From Cladobotryum mycophilum (taxonomy: Eukaryota > Ascomycota > Sordariomycetes > Hypocreales > Hypocreaceae), in assembly GCA_036429605.1 (NCBI GenBank), contig CM071589.1:2356001-2420000 (forward strand): a stretch of DNA of 64,000 bases, read 5' to 3'. The stretch's first letter is position 1, and each line of letters starts with the position of its first letter. Positions 35,543 through 47,392 of the stretch are shown in pieces. The notes under the pieces are model-generated. The model was not told the origin of the DNA, did no database searches, and worked only from the letters and a program-made list of their open reading frames with translations. The translations under genes were made by a program, and so were the position numbers.

Positions 35543-36506
35543 CGTTTCTTGTGATGGCTCAGTGACCTGGCCGAAACAGAGCTGGTGTCGTGACAACACT
35601 GAAATGAGGACGGGCAAGGGAGAGTCGAGCCAAGTAGATATGTAAGTGGAGGCGGGCAGAGTGTTACAAGAAACAGCAAGATGGGACACCCGGCGTAAAG
35701 GGGAACGAAGAGCCGACGGGATGACAATAAGTATGTGAAAATGTGATCAAGGAAGGGGGAAGAAATATCCAACTGCCTTGTTTGTAGAGATGAACCGGAC
35801 AATGCGTGCTCTGTGATGAGAGGCACCCCGTCGGTCTAAAAAGGGTGGAGAGACGGTCGATGATAAAGCTCTTGGTCTCTCACGGGGTCGGAAGCCAGGG
35901 ACCTCGCCGCTTCTTACAACAACCAACTCCCGTGAACAGATAGATTTCCAGATCTACTTGCAAGGAGTGCAACAAGCCAAATCGGACACACCATGGGCAC
36001 TAAAGCCAAAAGGGCTGCCTACTCTAAGTTCATCCTCCAAGGGTGGGTGGGTGCGCAAGAGCATCCGAGCATTTTCTCTGTGCACAAGACTTATTGTGCG
36101 TACGTGCGTATGTGCAGCAGTACGGAGTGTGTGTGAGAGAGAGTACATGTGTGTCATGTATAGCTAGGTATACTTCCATCTGTGATGTGGATGGGGGCAA
36201 AATGGGTCCCCAGAAAAGGACCTAATTCATCAGAGATATCTCTATGGGGTACGATGAGACATCCAAATAGGAAATCAAGGGCCCGCCAGCGCTGTGTCGT
36301 CGCACACGCGCACATATACTGAGCAGGCTTGCACCAACACCCCAGGTAAATTCTGGTCGCCACCCCCTCCCTTTTTCCTCCTCCTCATATGCGGTCAGTT
36401 ACCTTTTCAGAAGGCTTTTTTTGGCAGGGGTCTTTGAAACGATTCCGTATGAGTGGGATGGAATGGCCGGCAATGGCTCAGGCGATCAGGGCGTGTAACC
36501 ATACGG

Positions 36507-36532
36507 GAGAACAAGAGAACAAGAGAACAAGA

Positions 36533-36565
<33 letters not shown>

Positions 36566-36566
36566 A
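36507..36566. repeat. GA-rich tract with AACAAGAG repeats and (GA)n
   Basis: Three tandem copies of an AGAACA-type unit run into a long GA dinucleotide run. It is non-coding and upstream of the forkhead gene. Confidence 0.75.
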
Positions 36567-37814
36567 GCACAGTGTTTGATATGGGGCCTCCCATCAGCAG
36601 CAGTGACAAGGAACATTCCCCATCACTCTGCATCATCATCAAGCTGCATGGAACAGGCATAAACATGCCCTTCCCTGTTCATTGACAGTAAATGTAATGC
36701 GTGGGGGATGATGCTACAGCACTAAGTCTTCATCAGGTTGTACGAAGCGAAGCAATTTTTCTGGGCTTTAGTCATAGGCTGAACGTCACTCGACGGTCAC
36801 TCCCAGAAAAAAAGCTCGTTTTTCAACAAATAGGATGGCAACGGGCGGCAGGTTTCTAGAACGGTAACCTGCAGCTCACGGCATCACCGTCCAGTACTCA
36901 ATTAGATTGATGTCACCACCACAACCTTCTGTCTCATACCCCGGTCCACGGAGAGAGAGTGTGCATGGAAGAGCAAGCTTCTAATAGAAGTTTCCATGAT
37001 GCAAAACATCCAGGATCTTTCAAGAAGCGGCTGAGCGACCGTCGACAGGGGTCATCAGGAACGCTCCGTGACTCCACCCGGAAAACGAGGCTGGGAGCAG
37101 ATGCTGCAAGCGAGCCTCACTGCACTAGTCCTGATGTTTGATTGCATTTCGTCCCGCACACAGTGAAGCTCTAGCGAATAAAACTCATGTATGACCACTC
37201 ACTCCAGAGTCCCGCTCCCCCTTCTTTTGTCCAGAGGGTGTGTATTGGAGCGACGGCTGACATTCTAGAAATCCGACGGTGTAGCACACAGCCGTCAGGC
37301 GAAAATGTCAAATCATCTGGGTAGCAGAGTGGCTCCAGTAAAAAATTATCATGGGAGGGGCCCCCCTCGAAACACACATTTGCCGTACTCTCCGGGGAAT
37401 CATTATAGCACAGCGGTGGAGTCCCAATCTTGTCGGCAGATCTAGAGTATGGGCGACAAGGTGCCAAAGCTCCAGGGCTCCGGGCTTCAGCACAGTGGCA
37501 CGAAGGCGTACGTCAAAGGAATTGGAAATGCTTAGTGGTCGTTTGGGGGTTGAGACGTTGTCAAGGGATATATGGATGGGGTCAAAGCGCGTCAAAGACC
37601 ACCTGAGCAAGGTGGTTTTTTTCGTCCATTGGTAGAGAAATCGCTATTTGTTACATTCCGAAGCCCTGCAAATCATTACTATCGATCCCTCTTCCTCTTC
37701 GTTTGTTTTCGCTGTATTCGTCATGGTAGATGGGGCTGGCTGAGAGGGTTGCATATATGCCCTGTAACCTGGGGGAGACATCCCGCTCGACCCCTGTAAG
37801 ATAAAGAGGGTCCA

Positions 37815-39476
37815 CTACTTCCTGTAGAAAATCTTCAAGGCACAAGTTAGCTTGGCTATTACGGAATCCTTTGCGTGGAAGCTTGCAGGATATGAGTTTG
37901 CTGCCTACCTTTTTGAACTGGAAATGCAGCTGCAGGATGCCCTACGTAGTGGTTGTCAGTATTAGCTCGACAAGGTCCATGGCATGTTTGCAACAAAAGG
38001 TCCAAACCAACACTGCCGCGCGGTTGGCGGCTGCCACCACAACCAACAACCGTGGCGTTCTCGTGGCGTTGGATACATCGAGGGAGGAAACTTCGGCAGA
38101 GAAGAGAAAACTTCTAGAAGACGAGACAGCATACCTTGTCGAATGAGCTCCTAAATCCTCGCTCCCTCTTAGCACTGTAGTCCCACTCACGGTCGACAAT
38201 ACGGAAGGCAATATCCTCATATGGTGGGCCGGCAATAAAACGAATGAGGCATGTATCCTCCTCCCCCGCCGCAGCAAACGACTCGCCCCGCCTTCTACCA
38301 TGCTCACGAATGATCTTGAAGGTCGGTGCCTTGGTCTTGTCGACCAGGTCTGGGTAAAAAATGTTGAACTTGTACCCCTGCACCACTTTAGGCGGAGGAT
38401 TGTCGTGATCGTAATGTGTCTGGTTGTACTTGTTCCATTCGTAGCCCATCTGCACTCTGTTAAAGTATTTTGGCTTGCGGGCGTGATACTGTTCGGACCA
38501 CTGAGGCTTCGGCCCCCTGGCAGGGCCTCCTCGGCGGTGAAGATTTCCTCATTCTCGGAGACGCCGCGAGCAGCCTCTCTATCGTACAGTGCCATTGTAG
38601 CCTGCGAAACATCTTCATTCCCGACCCCCCGGAAGAGGCGGATTTCGCTTCGACTTGCCCAGTTGGAATGGTGGTTGCATCGTGGGGTTGATTCGAGCTG
38701 CTAGGCAGACTGGACCCCCGTTCCGCTAGGCGGTCTAATCGTTTCTTGGCGATTTCATCCGTTATCCGTGATAGGGTTGCCTTTGCCTTCCATACTTTGA
38801 GACTACGCAGCAATTGCTCCCAGTAATCGGTATCAATGTCCTCGCTCGACCGCAGCTTGGTCTTGATCTGTTTTTCGAGCGCTTCAAGTTGTTCATACGA
38901 CTTTGGAGCGAGAATCTTGTCTATGTCGCCCGAAACACTGCTCACCACTCTTCCCTCGTGGTTTTGCGGATCAAGCTTCGCCTTCTGATCGGTACAGAGC
39001 ATTCGCAAAGCCTCCCAGTATTGTCGATTCTTTGCGTCGGTCTCGAGGATGTGATAGGACTTGATGTCCGAGTCAAGCTCATTCACTTGTGCAATCGTGG
39101 TCAAGTCTTGAATGACTTTAGTAGGTGAGGCGACCCCAATATCGTGATCGGCTTCGTCGTCGTCAAAGATGTCGCGCTCCAGGTCGATGAACCTCAAGTT
39201 AAAGGCGAGAAAATCAATAGGCTTCGCTCGTCCTTCGCGAACCCGGATATCAGCCTTCTTCTTGGATTGTTTTAGAACAAACTTGTCTTCGTCGGCGACA
39301 AATTGGCGAGACTGTTCATCTTGACTCAGGTATTTTGCCGCATTGCGAGAGGTCGTCGACCGTCCGGGTTTGCTTGACTTAGAGATTCTATTCCCTGGGT
39401 CAATCCGTGGAGCTGTGGCATCTCGGCGACGAGGCTCCTTTGTGTCTGAAATCATTGCTCGGCGACCTGGATCCAT
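37815..39476 (-). CDS. cactin: Cactin, spliceosome-associated protein, frame broken at 38513 and 38625
   Basis: Exon 1 (38135-39476), a 33-nt exon 2 (37909-37941) and an 18-nt exon 3 (37815-37832) encode about 464 aa after two one-base gaps are allowed. Introns are 37942-38134 and 37833-37908. The middle domain includes REGRAKPIDFLAFNLRFID. The C-terminal cactin domain includes YEWNKYNQTHYDHDNPPPK, GYKFNIFYPDLVDKTKAPT and AGPPYEDIAFRIVDREW, and the ending is QFKKIFYRK. Cactin is a conserved nuclear splicing-associated factor. Frame breaks occur at C6 (38625-38630), before the segment NEDVSQATMALYDRE, and at C5 (38513-38517), before PKPQWSEQYHARKP. Both are cured by one extra base in the run. 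The N-terminus is short compared with metazoan cactins. Confidence 0.88.
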
Positions 39477-40101
39477 TTCGTTTCGATGCTGAAGAAGGCC
39501 TGATGTTGATGTTTAAGAGGCAACAGCGGTCCGTGTTCGCAGAGAGCGCGATACAATTGCGATAAGCACTTTCCCAACTTTCTTCAGATAAGCTTTACCG
39601 CCGCGCGCGCTATCACATGACGCTGTAAATTGATACCCTAGAGGCAACTGGTGATGTAGATGAAATCATGGCCAATCCTCCAGAAATCCCAACACGTATC
39701 ATGTATTACTGCCTACTCAAGAAGATCTAGTGTAATGGTTGAGGCCTGAATTAGATAATGAATGTGGTAATTGATCCTACATTTAGATAACAATCGCTTC
39801 AGAAATTATGAATCCTCAAGCATAGTTAGCAACTTCAATTATACAACTACAACGTTATAGAATGAAATAAATCTAATTAAGAAACCAAGAGACCACGCGA
39901 CATCAGATATTATCAATAGTGTCATTATATACCTAGGTATCTTCACGATCAACGCCCCAATGCCAAGGTATCAATCAAGTACCCAAAACCCATTAAATCC
40001 CACCAGTACAAAGGTAGTATTCCTGCTCCCCTGCCTTGTATGCTTCATTAACATTGATAAGAGGTTCAATAATCCCCGTGGGTTCACCACGTCAACACGG
40101 A
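39477..40101. other. Intergenic: cactin promoter and Zn2Cys6 gene 3' flank
   Basis: AT-rich sequence without coding signal from 39650. The cactin-proximal 150 bases are GC-rich and contain an ATCACATG box. Confidence 0.5.
39606..39621 (+). promoter_or_regulatory. RTCACRTG box in a 16-base motif shared with the slx4/rps21 promoter
   Basis: The 16 bases CGCGCTATCACATGAC are identical to 18903-18918. The ATCACATG core (39612-39619) lies 136-143 bp upstream of the cactin start. Confidence 0.5.
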
Positions 40102-43063
40102 CTACCAATCTTTCTTGGGCTGTGTGCTCTCCATTTCCAAGCCACGGATGCTTTGACTCCAATTATGCCAGTTAAAGTCCTCTCCCAACATGTCCATGTC
40201 TTCCCCGACCTTGTCGTCGAATCTGGTGTTCATTGCTGTAAAGGGATCGGACCACAAATATGGTGGCAAATTATCATCCTTTGGCGGCTGGGTTTGCATC
40301 AACATGGCCTGCTGTCTCAACTTTTCATTGGTAATCTGCCCATCTTGTGAGACTGTTGGGCCGAGTTCGTTGGTTGGTGCATTCATATTCTTGTCGTCAG
40401 AAGATGTACTCAGATTCATTGACCATAGCTCAGCCATGCTGATACCAGGTCGAGCCATAAAATCGTTCATATACTCCATAGTGACGTCGGAAATGCCGAC
40501 CGCTGGTTGATTTTCATTGTTACTAGGCGATTGGACCTGTGGGGTTGGTTGGAAGTGAGAAGCGGCCTGTGGCGTTGAACTCTCAGATGTGACAGAGTTT
40601 GCCGGAACATGCAGACGTGAAGAGTATGGAGTTGGATTGGCATCATCGGGCCGCACCAGTACTCGCCATCTTTCTCTTGTTTGTTCCATCCTGCCCTCTG
40701 CCCCGGGGACTGGTCCAAACCTTGCCTGGGCGGGATTCATACGTTCGGCAAAGTCTAGCTGACGTGCTTCATCTGGGTTGGCCTTGAGGCGTGTCACCTC
40801 AAACTCTCGATGTCGTTTGGCTCTCATGAACAATTTACGCAACGGGAGGAATACTGCGGCATGATCCGCTTTCTTTGCGTATTCGATTGGATCCCTATCA
40901 TAGCTGAGGATGGCCTCCCAACCGCGCTCAACAAGGGCAGTCCACGGTCGTCGGCATGTTTCGATGAGCGTATAAGCAATGGCATGCCAATGTGTGTATG
41001 TCTTGAACAGCCAGCGGTATTGCTTACACCTGGGGTCGGTGTTTAGCTTGTAATTGTATTCAATAATTTCGATAGCCGCGACATATATGCGCTGACGAAT
41101 CTCTTCCGAAAGCTCATACTCTGAGCCTGGGAAGAGCATTGGTTGATAGATCACCAGACACATCTTGGCCATGATGACACGGGAAATCATTGCCGCAACC
41201 CAGTATAATGGGTCTACCTCGTCCACGACGTGCTGAAGGAACTTGTGCTCAACTCGCTGGTAGACGTCGATAAGCATGCGCTCCTTTTCTGCGACGGTGG
41301 CGTCCTCATCCTTGGAGCCTGGTGACATTGCAGATGATGCGCTCAGAAGGCGTCGCGATAGAGCACAGATCTCATATCTCACCAATGATACGGCGCAGTC
41401 CGATCTGCCCTCGCGAGCCTTTGGGAAATCGGAGCTCGAGGGACTGATATCAGCATCGTTAATGTTGGTAGGCATGAGAGTATCGTAGCTACGCTCATCA
41501 ACGACCATGTCAGAGCCTAGTTCTTCCGTACAGCGGAGATCTAGAGTCAAAATGGCCCACCACAGGCGCCGTCTCAGCTCAGTCTCGAAAGGAGATAGTC
41601 CAAACTGGATTCCATCGCGGTGGAGGCCCATGCCTTGGCCGATTCGAATCAACAAGGCAGTAAGAGACCAGCAAAAACGGCTGTCGTCCACACGCCTCAC
41701 CACCATGAGAAAGATGGTAAATGCCTGGAGAACGGTGAGATCTGAGGTGTTGAGGAAGTTTGCCTTGGCAAGAGACTGTTCCAAGGCGAATCGATATTGC
41801 GACGCCAGTTCATCCTTGCTTGTGCCGAAATTTGTGTGAACCTATAATGAGATTGTTAACTCGCATTCTGAAAAAAAAAAAAATTGAAAAAAAAACGAAG
41901 CCATGCCCGCAACGTACCTCGTCTGGCTCGAGCGCAATGATGGCGGCAAAGTAGATGGAGAAAACCAATGCCTCATTGCTCGGACTTAGTTTTTCTGGAT
42001 TCTTTCTGGCTTCGCGAAACAAATTTTCGGCCGTTGGGATATGCAAAAGTTTGATCAACGAATCGACGTTTTCCTGGTATACCGACCACAAAAAGGTCGC
42101 GTGCGATGGTAGCGGATGGCATTTTGTCAAATTGACATCAATCGACCTGTAGCCGACTATGAAGCCATGGTGATCGTAACCCGCGCCAATTGCCGTCGCG
42201 GGCGATTCTGTTTGGGATCCTTCCTCATAGTCGGATTCCTCGTGGTCTTCATCCGTTAGCCGCTGTGTTTCCTCCCGAATCGCATCAAGCTATTGTGTGT
42301 ATTATCAGCTTTTGTCAACCAAGGGTGGGTATACCCTCGCCACCGCGCAAAGAATAGCTTACCTCGTCGTTCAGTTTTGACCAGAAGCCACTACTGACGT
42401 ATCGAGAAGTGCCCTTATTATCATCAAGCACTAGACGGCCAAACGCCTTTTGAACATCCTTCCTTCTTGCGGCTTCACTGCCCTCGCTGGGGGAGCTATT
42501 CTCCTTGGGGCTTGCGCCGGTCAAGCCAAGGATCCTCTGGCTCGTGGGCGACGCTCCATTTGCAGCAACTTCGGGCGAGCCCGCCGCAGAGGGGAACTTG
42601 CCCCCACAGCATCAACATCGATCTGCCCACTCAATTCTTCCACGATGCCCTCCAGCTTCTTCAACCGCTTAACCAGCTCTACCTCTCGTTGGCTTGTTGT
42701 CTTGGCGGGCGCATTCGGATCTTTTGGCCGATGCTGGCGAGGTGCACGCCCGGGTGCGGGGAAGACGCATGGAATTAAAGCGCGCCGGCAGTTGGAACAT
42801 GGCATCTGCTTATCGCAACGGACCTTGCGACGGCGGCAGGTGACGCAGGACCGAGGGTTTAATAGGGGAGTATCGGAGCTGCCCGGCGTCATGATGGGGC
42901 CTTTGTGAGCGTCTAGCCCCGTCGTCTGATATATCGTGACATTGTGAGAGTGGTGACCGGAAGAGCTTGACTGTTCTTGTTGCGTTTGAGCTCTGGACGA
43001 AGGAGCCGAGGGAGATGATTCTGCACGCCTCACGCCTCTGTTGGAGTCGAACGGCGTTGTCAT
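40102..43063 (-). CDS. Zn2Cys6 transcription factor with a fungal-specific regulatory domain, frame broken at 42601
   Basis: Exons 42363-43063, 41918-42289 and 40102-41841 (introns 42290-42362 and 41842-41917) encode about 937 aa after a one-base gap is allowed. The binuclear cluster spans C73-C99 with canonical spacing C-x2-C-x6-C-x5-C-x2-C-x6-C (CVTCRRRKVRC...). A basic linker and a heptad-repeat dimerisation helix (ELVKRLKKLEGIVEEL) follow. The middle homology domain includes LIRIGQGMGLHRDG and RRRLWWAILTLDL. At the C5 run 42601-42605 the frame shifts; one more base gives a continuous Ser/Pro-rich linker into QRILGLTG. It should be a nuclear regulator, target unknown. It does not sit in a recognisable metabolic cluster. 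Confidence 0.87.
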
Positions 43064-43219
43064 GTTTGGTCTCTTTGCTTGTATTGTCGAGAGGCGTTAC
43101 TCAAGTTTCTGTGTTCCGGCAACTGCGGACTCATGTGAGAGCGGGCAACAACACCACGGACTCGTTTTATCGGACAGTCGTGCATCAGGCAGCTCGAGGT
43201 GTTGGAGTCATGCGAGGTG

Positions 43220-43244
43220 TGGGATGGGATGGGATGGGATGGGG
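43220..43244. repeat. (GGGAT)n pentanucleotide repeat
   Basis: About five tandem GGGAT units in the Zn2Cys6 gene's upstream region. They are too few and internal, so not telomeric. Confidence 0.7.
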
Positions 43245-43986
43245 ATGCAATGCGATGCTTAAAGCAACTTTGGGGTACGACAACAATGAAGAGGTCGCTT
43301 AATAATAAATAGGTAATAGATGTTGGTTAGGCCCAGAAAGAAACCGGAATGGAGGGTCAAGAGAGCATATGGATTGGATCTTGGCGCAGAGGTGGGCGTC
43401 CCAAGGTTTCCAAGGTTGTCCGCGAAGGAATTGGCGGGACAGAGGAACGAACCAGACAGGAACCCCCACCTCAGCCACTGCGGGACTCACCTCAATGGGC
43501 GATTCGGATCCTTGCCCCGTCTGCCGCCGCCCAACTTTCAGAGCCCTGGACTGGATCGTCGTCCGTCAAAGACCTTGTCCGGCCCTCGGCAGGTGCTTCT
43601 GAAACAATGCCATCCAATTTTTTTGGTGTGATTTTTTTCATTGCTCAAACACGAGCGAATTGGACCCTAGTCGCAATCAACCTCATGAATCGTACATGAG
43701 GCGATTGGGTGCGTTGATCAACACGACCTGTAAGAATCGTGTAGTTGCGACGTCCTTTTTTTTGGGGGGGGGCATCTCAAACCACTGTTACACAACATAT
43801 GGTTATCGTACCTGATGCCTCGGAATTCAACTGGTACCGAGACCGAGCACGAAAATGACTCCGAGGGCCCCCATAACAACAATTCTTTCTTTCTTGTGTG
43901 TTGGTTTCAGAGTCCCACCCAGCAGCAGCATACCTATCTAGGACTACCTCTGCCCGCTTTACCTGGGTAGCATCCATATCAATCAA

Positions 43987-44017
43987 CACGCACGCACGCA
44001 CGCACACACACACGCAG
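43987..44017. repeat. (CACG)n/(CA)n microsatellite
   Basis: Tandem CGCA units followed by CA repeats in non-coding sequence. Confidence 0.75.
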
Positions 44018-44308
44018 CAATGATGACACCACTCACACACAACCCCATTCAAATTAATAAACAGCTTGCTTAGAAAATTGCCCTTGTGTCGCCTGAGTTT
44101 GGCTGGCCAATCCCTCCAAAAACTGCCACATGGGTTGTGCTTACGCTGTTGGGTCTAGAACCAACAACACAGCATGGCAGAGCCAATCATTGGGGCATCA
44201 GACAGTCGGTATGCGGAATCACAACCAAACTAAACCAGCAAACAATAACGCAGGAGCGTCAACGCCAACAGGATTGGGCAGAAAAGCGGCAAATATCAAA
44301 ACAAAAGT

Positions 44309-44335
44309 CCTCTCTCTTTCTCTCTCTCTCTCTCA
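44309..44335. repeat. (CT)n microsatellite
   Basis: A CT dinucleotide run with one interruption in non-coding sequence. Confidence 0.75.
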
Positions 44336-46346
44336 CTCATTGTTGGCCAAGCCTAGCAGTTTTAGCCTGGTTGATCAGTTGATTGATACGAATGGCTGAG
44401 GGACCCAATCTTCCCCCTCCCATCCCCTCCCCTCCCCCGTCCACATACCGACGGAGTGCATCTAGTATATAGATATCTACCAGGTAGACTATGCAGTATG
44501 TATCATAATGTATGTGTGCGTACTCCCCACCTAGTACTGTGTGCAGGGCTCTCGCTATCGGATTCTACTACTCGCAGCCCTACCGCCCGACCAACAGACT
44601 TGGACAGGCATTCTTAATTCCGCAATATCCGAATCTGGAAATGCCCGAGTCTAGATGACTGAAGAGCGGCCCATGTCAAGAGAGACTAGTTCAATGGCCC
44701 CCAGTTTCCTTCCAACTTGAGGCATATCTAATTCTGCATGTGTTGTACACTATTGTACTGGGCACCAGAGTGAGTCATTATAGGCGCGACGCTTCTGTTG
44801 ACACTAATATTATATGCAAGGCGGTTCCAATTGCGTTGGTCAACTTGACGCATGCATGCATTACCACATGAGGAAAGATAGCAATAGGCACAGCCGCACA
44901 GGAGAACCGTGGAAGTACTGTATGTAGGGCCATTCAATCCCGTACCTATAGATGAGCTTTCATTCCCGGCCGAGGATCGATGGTGGGGCGACGGCGGATT
45001 GACCCCACTGTCCCGCCCCGGCACTTCGGCGACCTTCGGTTGTTCTGCCGTGTGAAATGATGGCCGATGTTCCAAAGTCTTTTATGAAGAGCAAATCAGA
45101 CCATAGTTTCGGGTATACCATTGATCCGGATGGGTTTCAAATAGGAGGGGAAATTATATCGTCATTGGATCAAAGCCTTTGATCCAAATTGTGTTTATAG
45201 ATCCAACAAATCCTTTCCATCATTCATCTTTACCTACCTAGTAAGCTTATTGGGCTTCTTTTTCTTCTTTTTCTTATTCTTCTTCTCCTTCTCTGTCACT
45301 CCCACTACTACCGATTTCCTTATAATTTTACGTCCATCCTTGATCCCACTTTCATCCGTCAACAGTGACCCCCCACATTGTTACACCTTGACTAAACACT
45401 ACAATATCGCATCCCACCCCGCACATGATGACGGACAGCATATGCAGAACAAGCGTGCTGCAATCGCCATTCCACGAATAGCAGTCAAGAAAGGAGAAGG
45501 ATATTGGGAGGATAAGGCCCCCTAATCCTCGTCTTCAACGACAACTGGATAAAGAAGTACCCTAGTGATCCTATCGAATCATATGAGGTCAGATATCGCA
45601 GGGATGTCCATGTCAGAACCTGAGCCAGCTGAAGACCGACAACCCCCATTCATGACAACAGCGAATGGACCACCATTGAGGGCTCTCGCAATTCGCATCC
45701 GCTGAACCGAAGGTATAATGTAAATCCTCCTATCAACCCGTGGTTAGCCGCTTGAGATGGGAGTCTTGATCAAACCTAAAAGTCAAGCATACGGTATACG
45801 GAAGACGATTTATGCTATCATGTGATGATGACTATTCACTAGAATGAAAAAAAACTTTGTCAATAGCCCGATGATTCAATTTGACAGCCTCTCAATGTCA
45901 ACACGGCTACTCATCGCAAAGTGAGCCCCTTTAACTTATATCTGCGGTCATTAGGCCTCAATTGAGATGAAAGGTGACATCACTGCTCGTTGACCAATCG
46001 CGTTACTCTTATCGACGTTGATCGACATATAAAGCTCTTATTTATTGGCCATTGAAAACAGGCCTCCTGCTACATGGAGCCGTAACGCTCTTATATTGAA
46101 GCAAAAAGGTGTGGCCACGTGCTTGTCAATTCCATGGCCGGAAGCGCAAATCGCGGCCCGTAGTCGCAAATACAGAGCCGCATGGACGATGTGGTATTGC
46201 TTGATTGGCGAGCCTTGGCTAAGATACCACCTCGATGTGTGTCCGAGACCGCGGTTAAGATTAGCTGAAGACACATGGGTCAAAACTTACGGGAACGCCC
46301 ATGTCTTCTCAACGAGTATTTTGTAGCTCGCCCATGGTTAAATGTG

Positions 46347-46354
46347 TATATAAG
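46347..46354 (+). promoter_or_regulatory. Candidate TATA box of the 67-aa gene
   Basis: TATATAAG lies about 135 bp upstream of the start codon of the small gene, with a C-rich leader in between. Confidence 0.45.
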
Positions 46355-46485
46355 TATAAGCAGAATACCGTTCCCCCCAGACACACATGAAGCTTCATAC
46401 TCTTCCTCCCCACGCTCCAAGATTCATCCATCCATCAACCCGTCGAACTTATAGCAGTTCCAAACCCACCAAAACGAGAGCAGAC

Positions 46486-46774
46486 ATGGCAACTAGCAAT
46501 GGAAATAAGTCAAAGTAAGTCGCCGATAAGACGAACAAGAAGCCATCCATTCCATCATGTTAACCTGAAAAGTCATGGCCTAGCTGTTTTCCTCAACAGC
46601 GATGAGCTATCTGACAGATTAGTACGAGGTGGGAGTGCCCCCGGTGCTCCACGGCCTCCGGCTAGGACTGAAGGCAATGGCGGAGGTCAATCCAACAGTG
46701 GAGAGAAAGGCTGGGAGTTTGTGTACAAGGACGAGGTTGCCGATACATCACCCACCGGCGAGGTCAAAAAGTAA
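46486..46774 (+). CDS. Small hydrophilic protein, 67 aa, unknown function
   Basis: Exon 1 (46486-46514, 29 nt) and exon 2 (46600-46774) flank an 85-nt intron (46515-46599) with a GTAAGT donor and a CAACAG acceptor. The protein starts MATSNGNKSNDELSDRLVRG, has a Gly/Pro/Asn-rich middle and ends in a charged segment around GWEFVYKDEVAD and GEVKK. It has no signal peptide, membrane segment or cysteine. A TATA box, a clean splice pattern and a good start context (AGACATGGC) support a real, probably well-expressed gene. I do not recognise the family. The first exon is too short for simple ORF detection. The alternative is a second-exon frame starting upstream, which lacks conserved features. Confidence 0.65.
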
Positions 46775-47392
46775 AGTGAAGGGATCTTGGCGAACGTTAT
46801 GATAGCGAGGGCATTCCAAGACTGTGAATTCAGCAAGTGTGATAGGTGTCAAGAATGAATATATGATCAAAATACCCAACCCAGATTGATAATATGGAAT
46901 TCAGTATTACCTCTTCAATCAAAAATGTGTGTTACCGAATAACATCATAGGATGTGTCGTCGCTTAACCACTGTCGAATAGAGTGCTGGCATAGTCTTCT
47001 CTCTGGCTCGCATTAGTGTCATTGACATGCAAATCTATCCCATGCCGACTGCTTCATGACGAAATGCACAATGTCGCGATGCATCTCATGCCTGCGTGAG
47101 TGCGGAGTTTGAGAAATGCCATGCATGCACGATGACAACGAACGATTGACGATGGTGGGGCAATGAAAGGTGCTTGTTGGACCGAAAATGCACCCGCCCC
47201 TCATTGGTCCAAAAATCACGACTCCGTCCCACCGATAAGCCCGTATCATCACGTGTTCTACCACTCGCTTCCCATAGGGTTTCTCACCCCACAGATCGCA
47301 GGAAAATTTACCTGAAAAGCTCCCTTCCACGACGGCAATTCGAGACTCGGCACGTTTTCTAACGACTTAACGCCCCCAAACACTCCGACACA
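46775..47392. other. Intergenic: rpl23 promoter
   Basis: No coding signal. It contains an ATCACGTG box at 47248-47255 and a CT-rich leader before the rpl23 start. Confidence 0.5.
47248..47255 (+). promoter_or_regulatory. RTCACRTG (Cbf1-type) box upstream of rpl23
   Basis: ATCACGTG lies 138-145 bp upstream of the rpl23 start, the same distance as the related boxes before rps21 and cactin. Confidence 0.5.

Larger units (their letters stand above)
35460..37814. other. Forkhead upstream region
   Basis: A 2.35 kb interval between the cactin 3' end and the forkhead start, which includes the forkhead promoter and leader. A minus-strand 128-codon frame (35440-35826) overlaps the forkhead start codon in another frame and would be an overlapping upstream ORF if the transcript starts beyond it. 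It also holds a G15 tract and a GA-rich tract. No other gene was recognised. Confidence 0.45.
43064..46485. other. Divergent 3.4 kb intergenic region
   Basis: It lies between the start of the Zn2Cys6 gene (minus) and the start of the 67-aa gene (plus), so it holds both promoters. Open frames near 43.3-43.7 kb and 45.2-45.5 kb are compositionally biased and were not accepted. Microsatellites and a run of GGGAT pentamers are present. Confidence 0.5.

Noticed and set aside
43220..43244. GGGAT repeats as telomeric sequence
   Set aside because: The fungal telomere repeat is TTAGGG. This is a five-unit internal pentamer in a promoter region.
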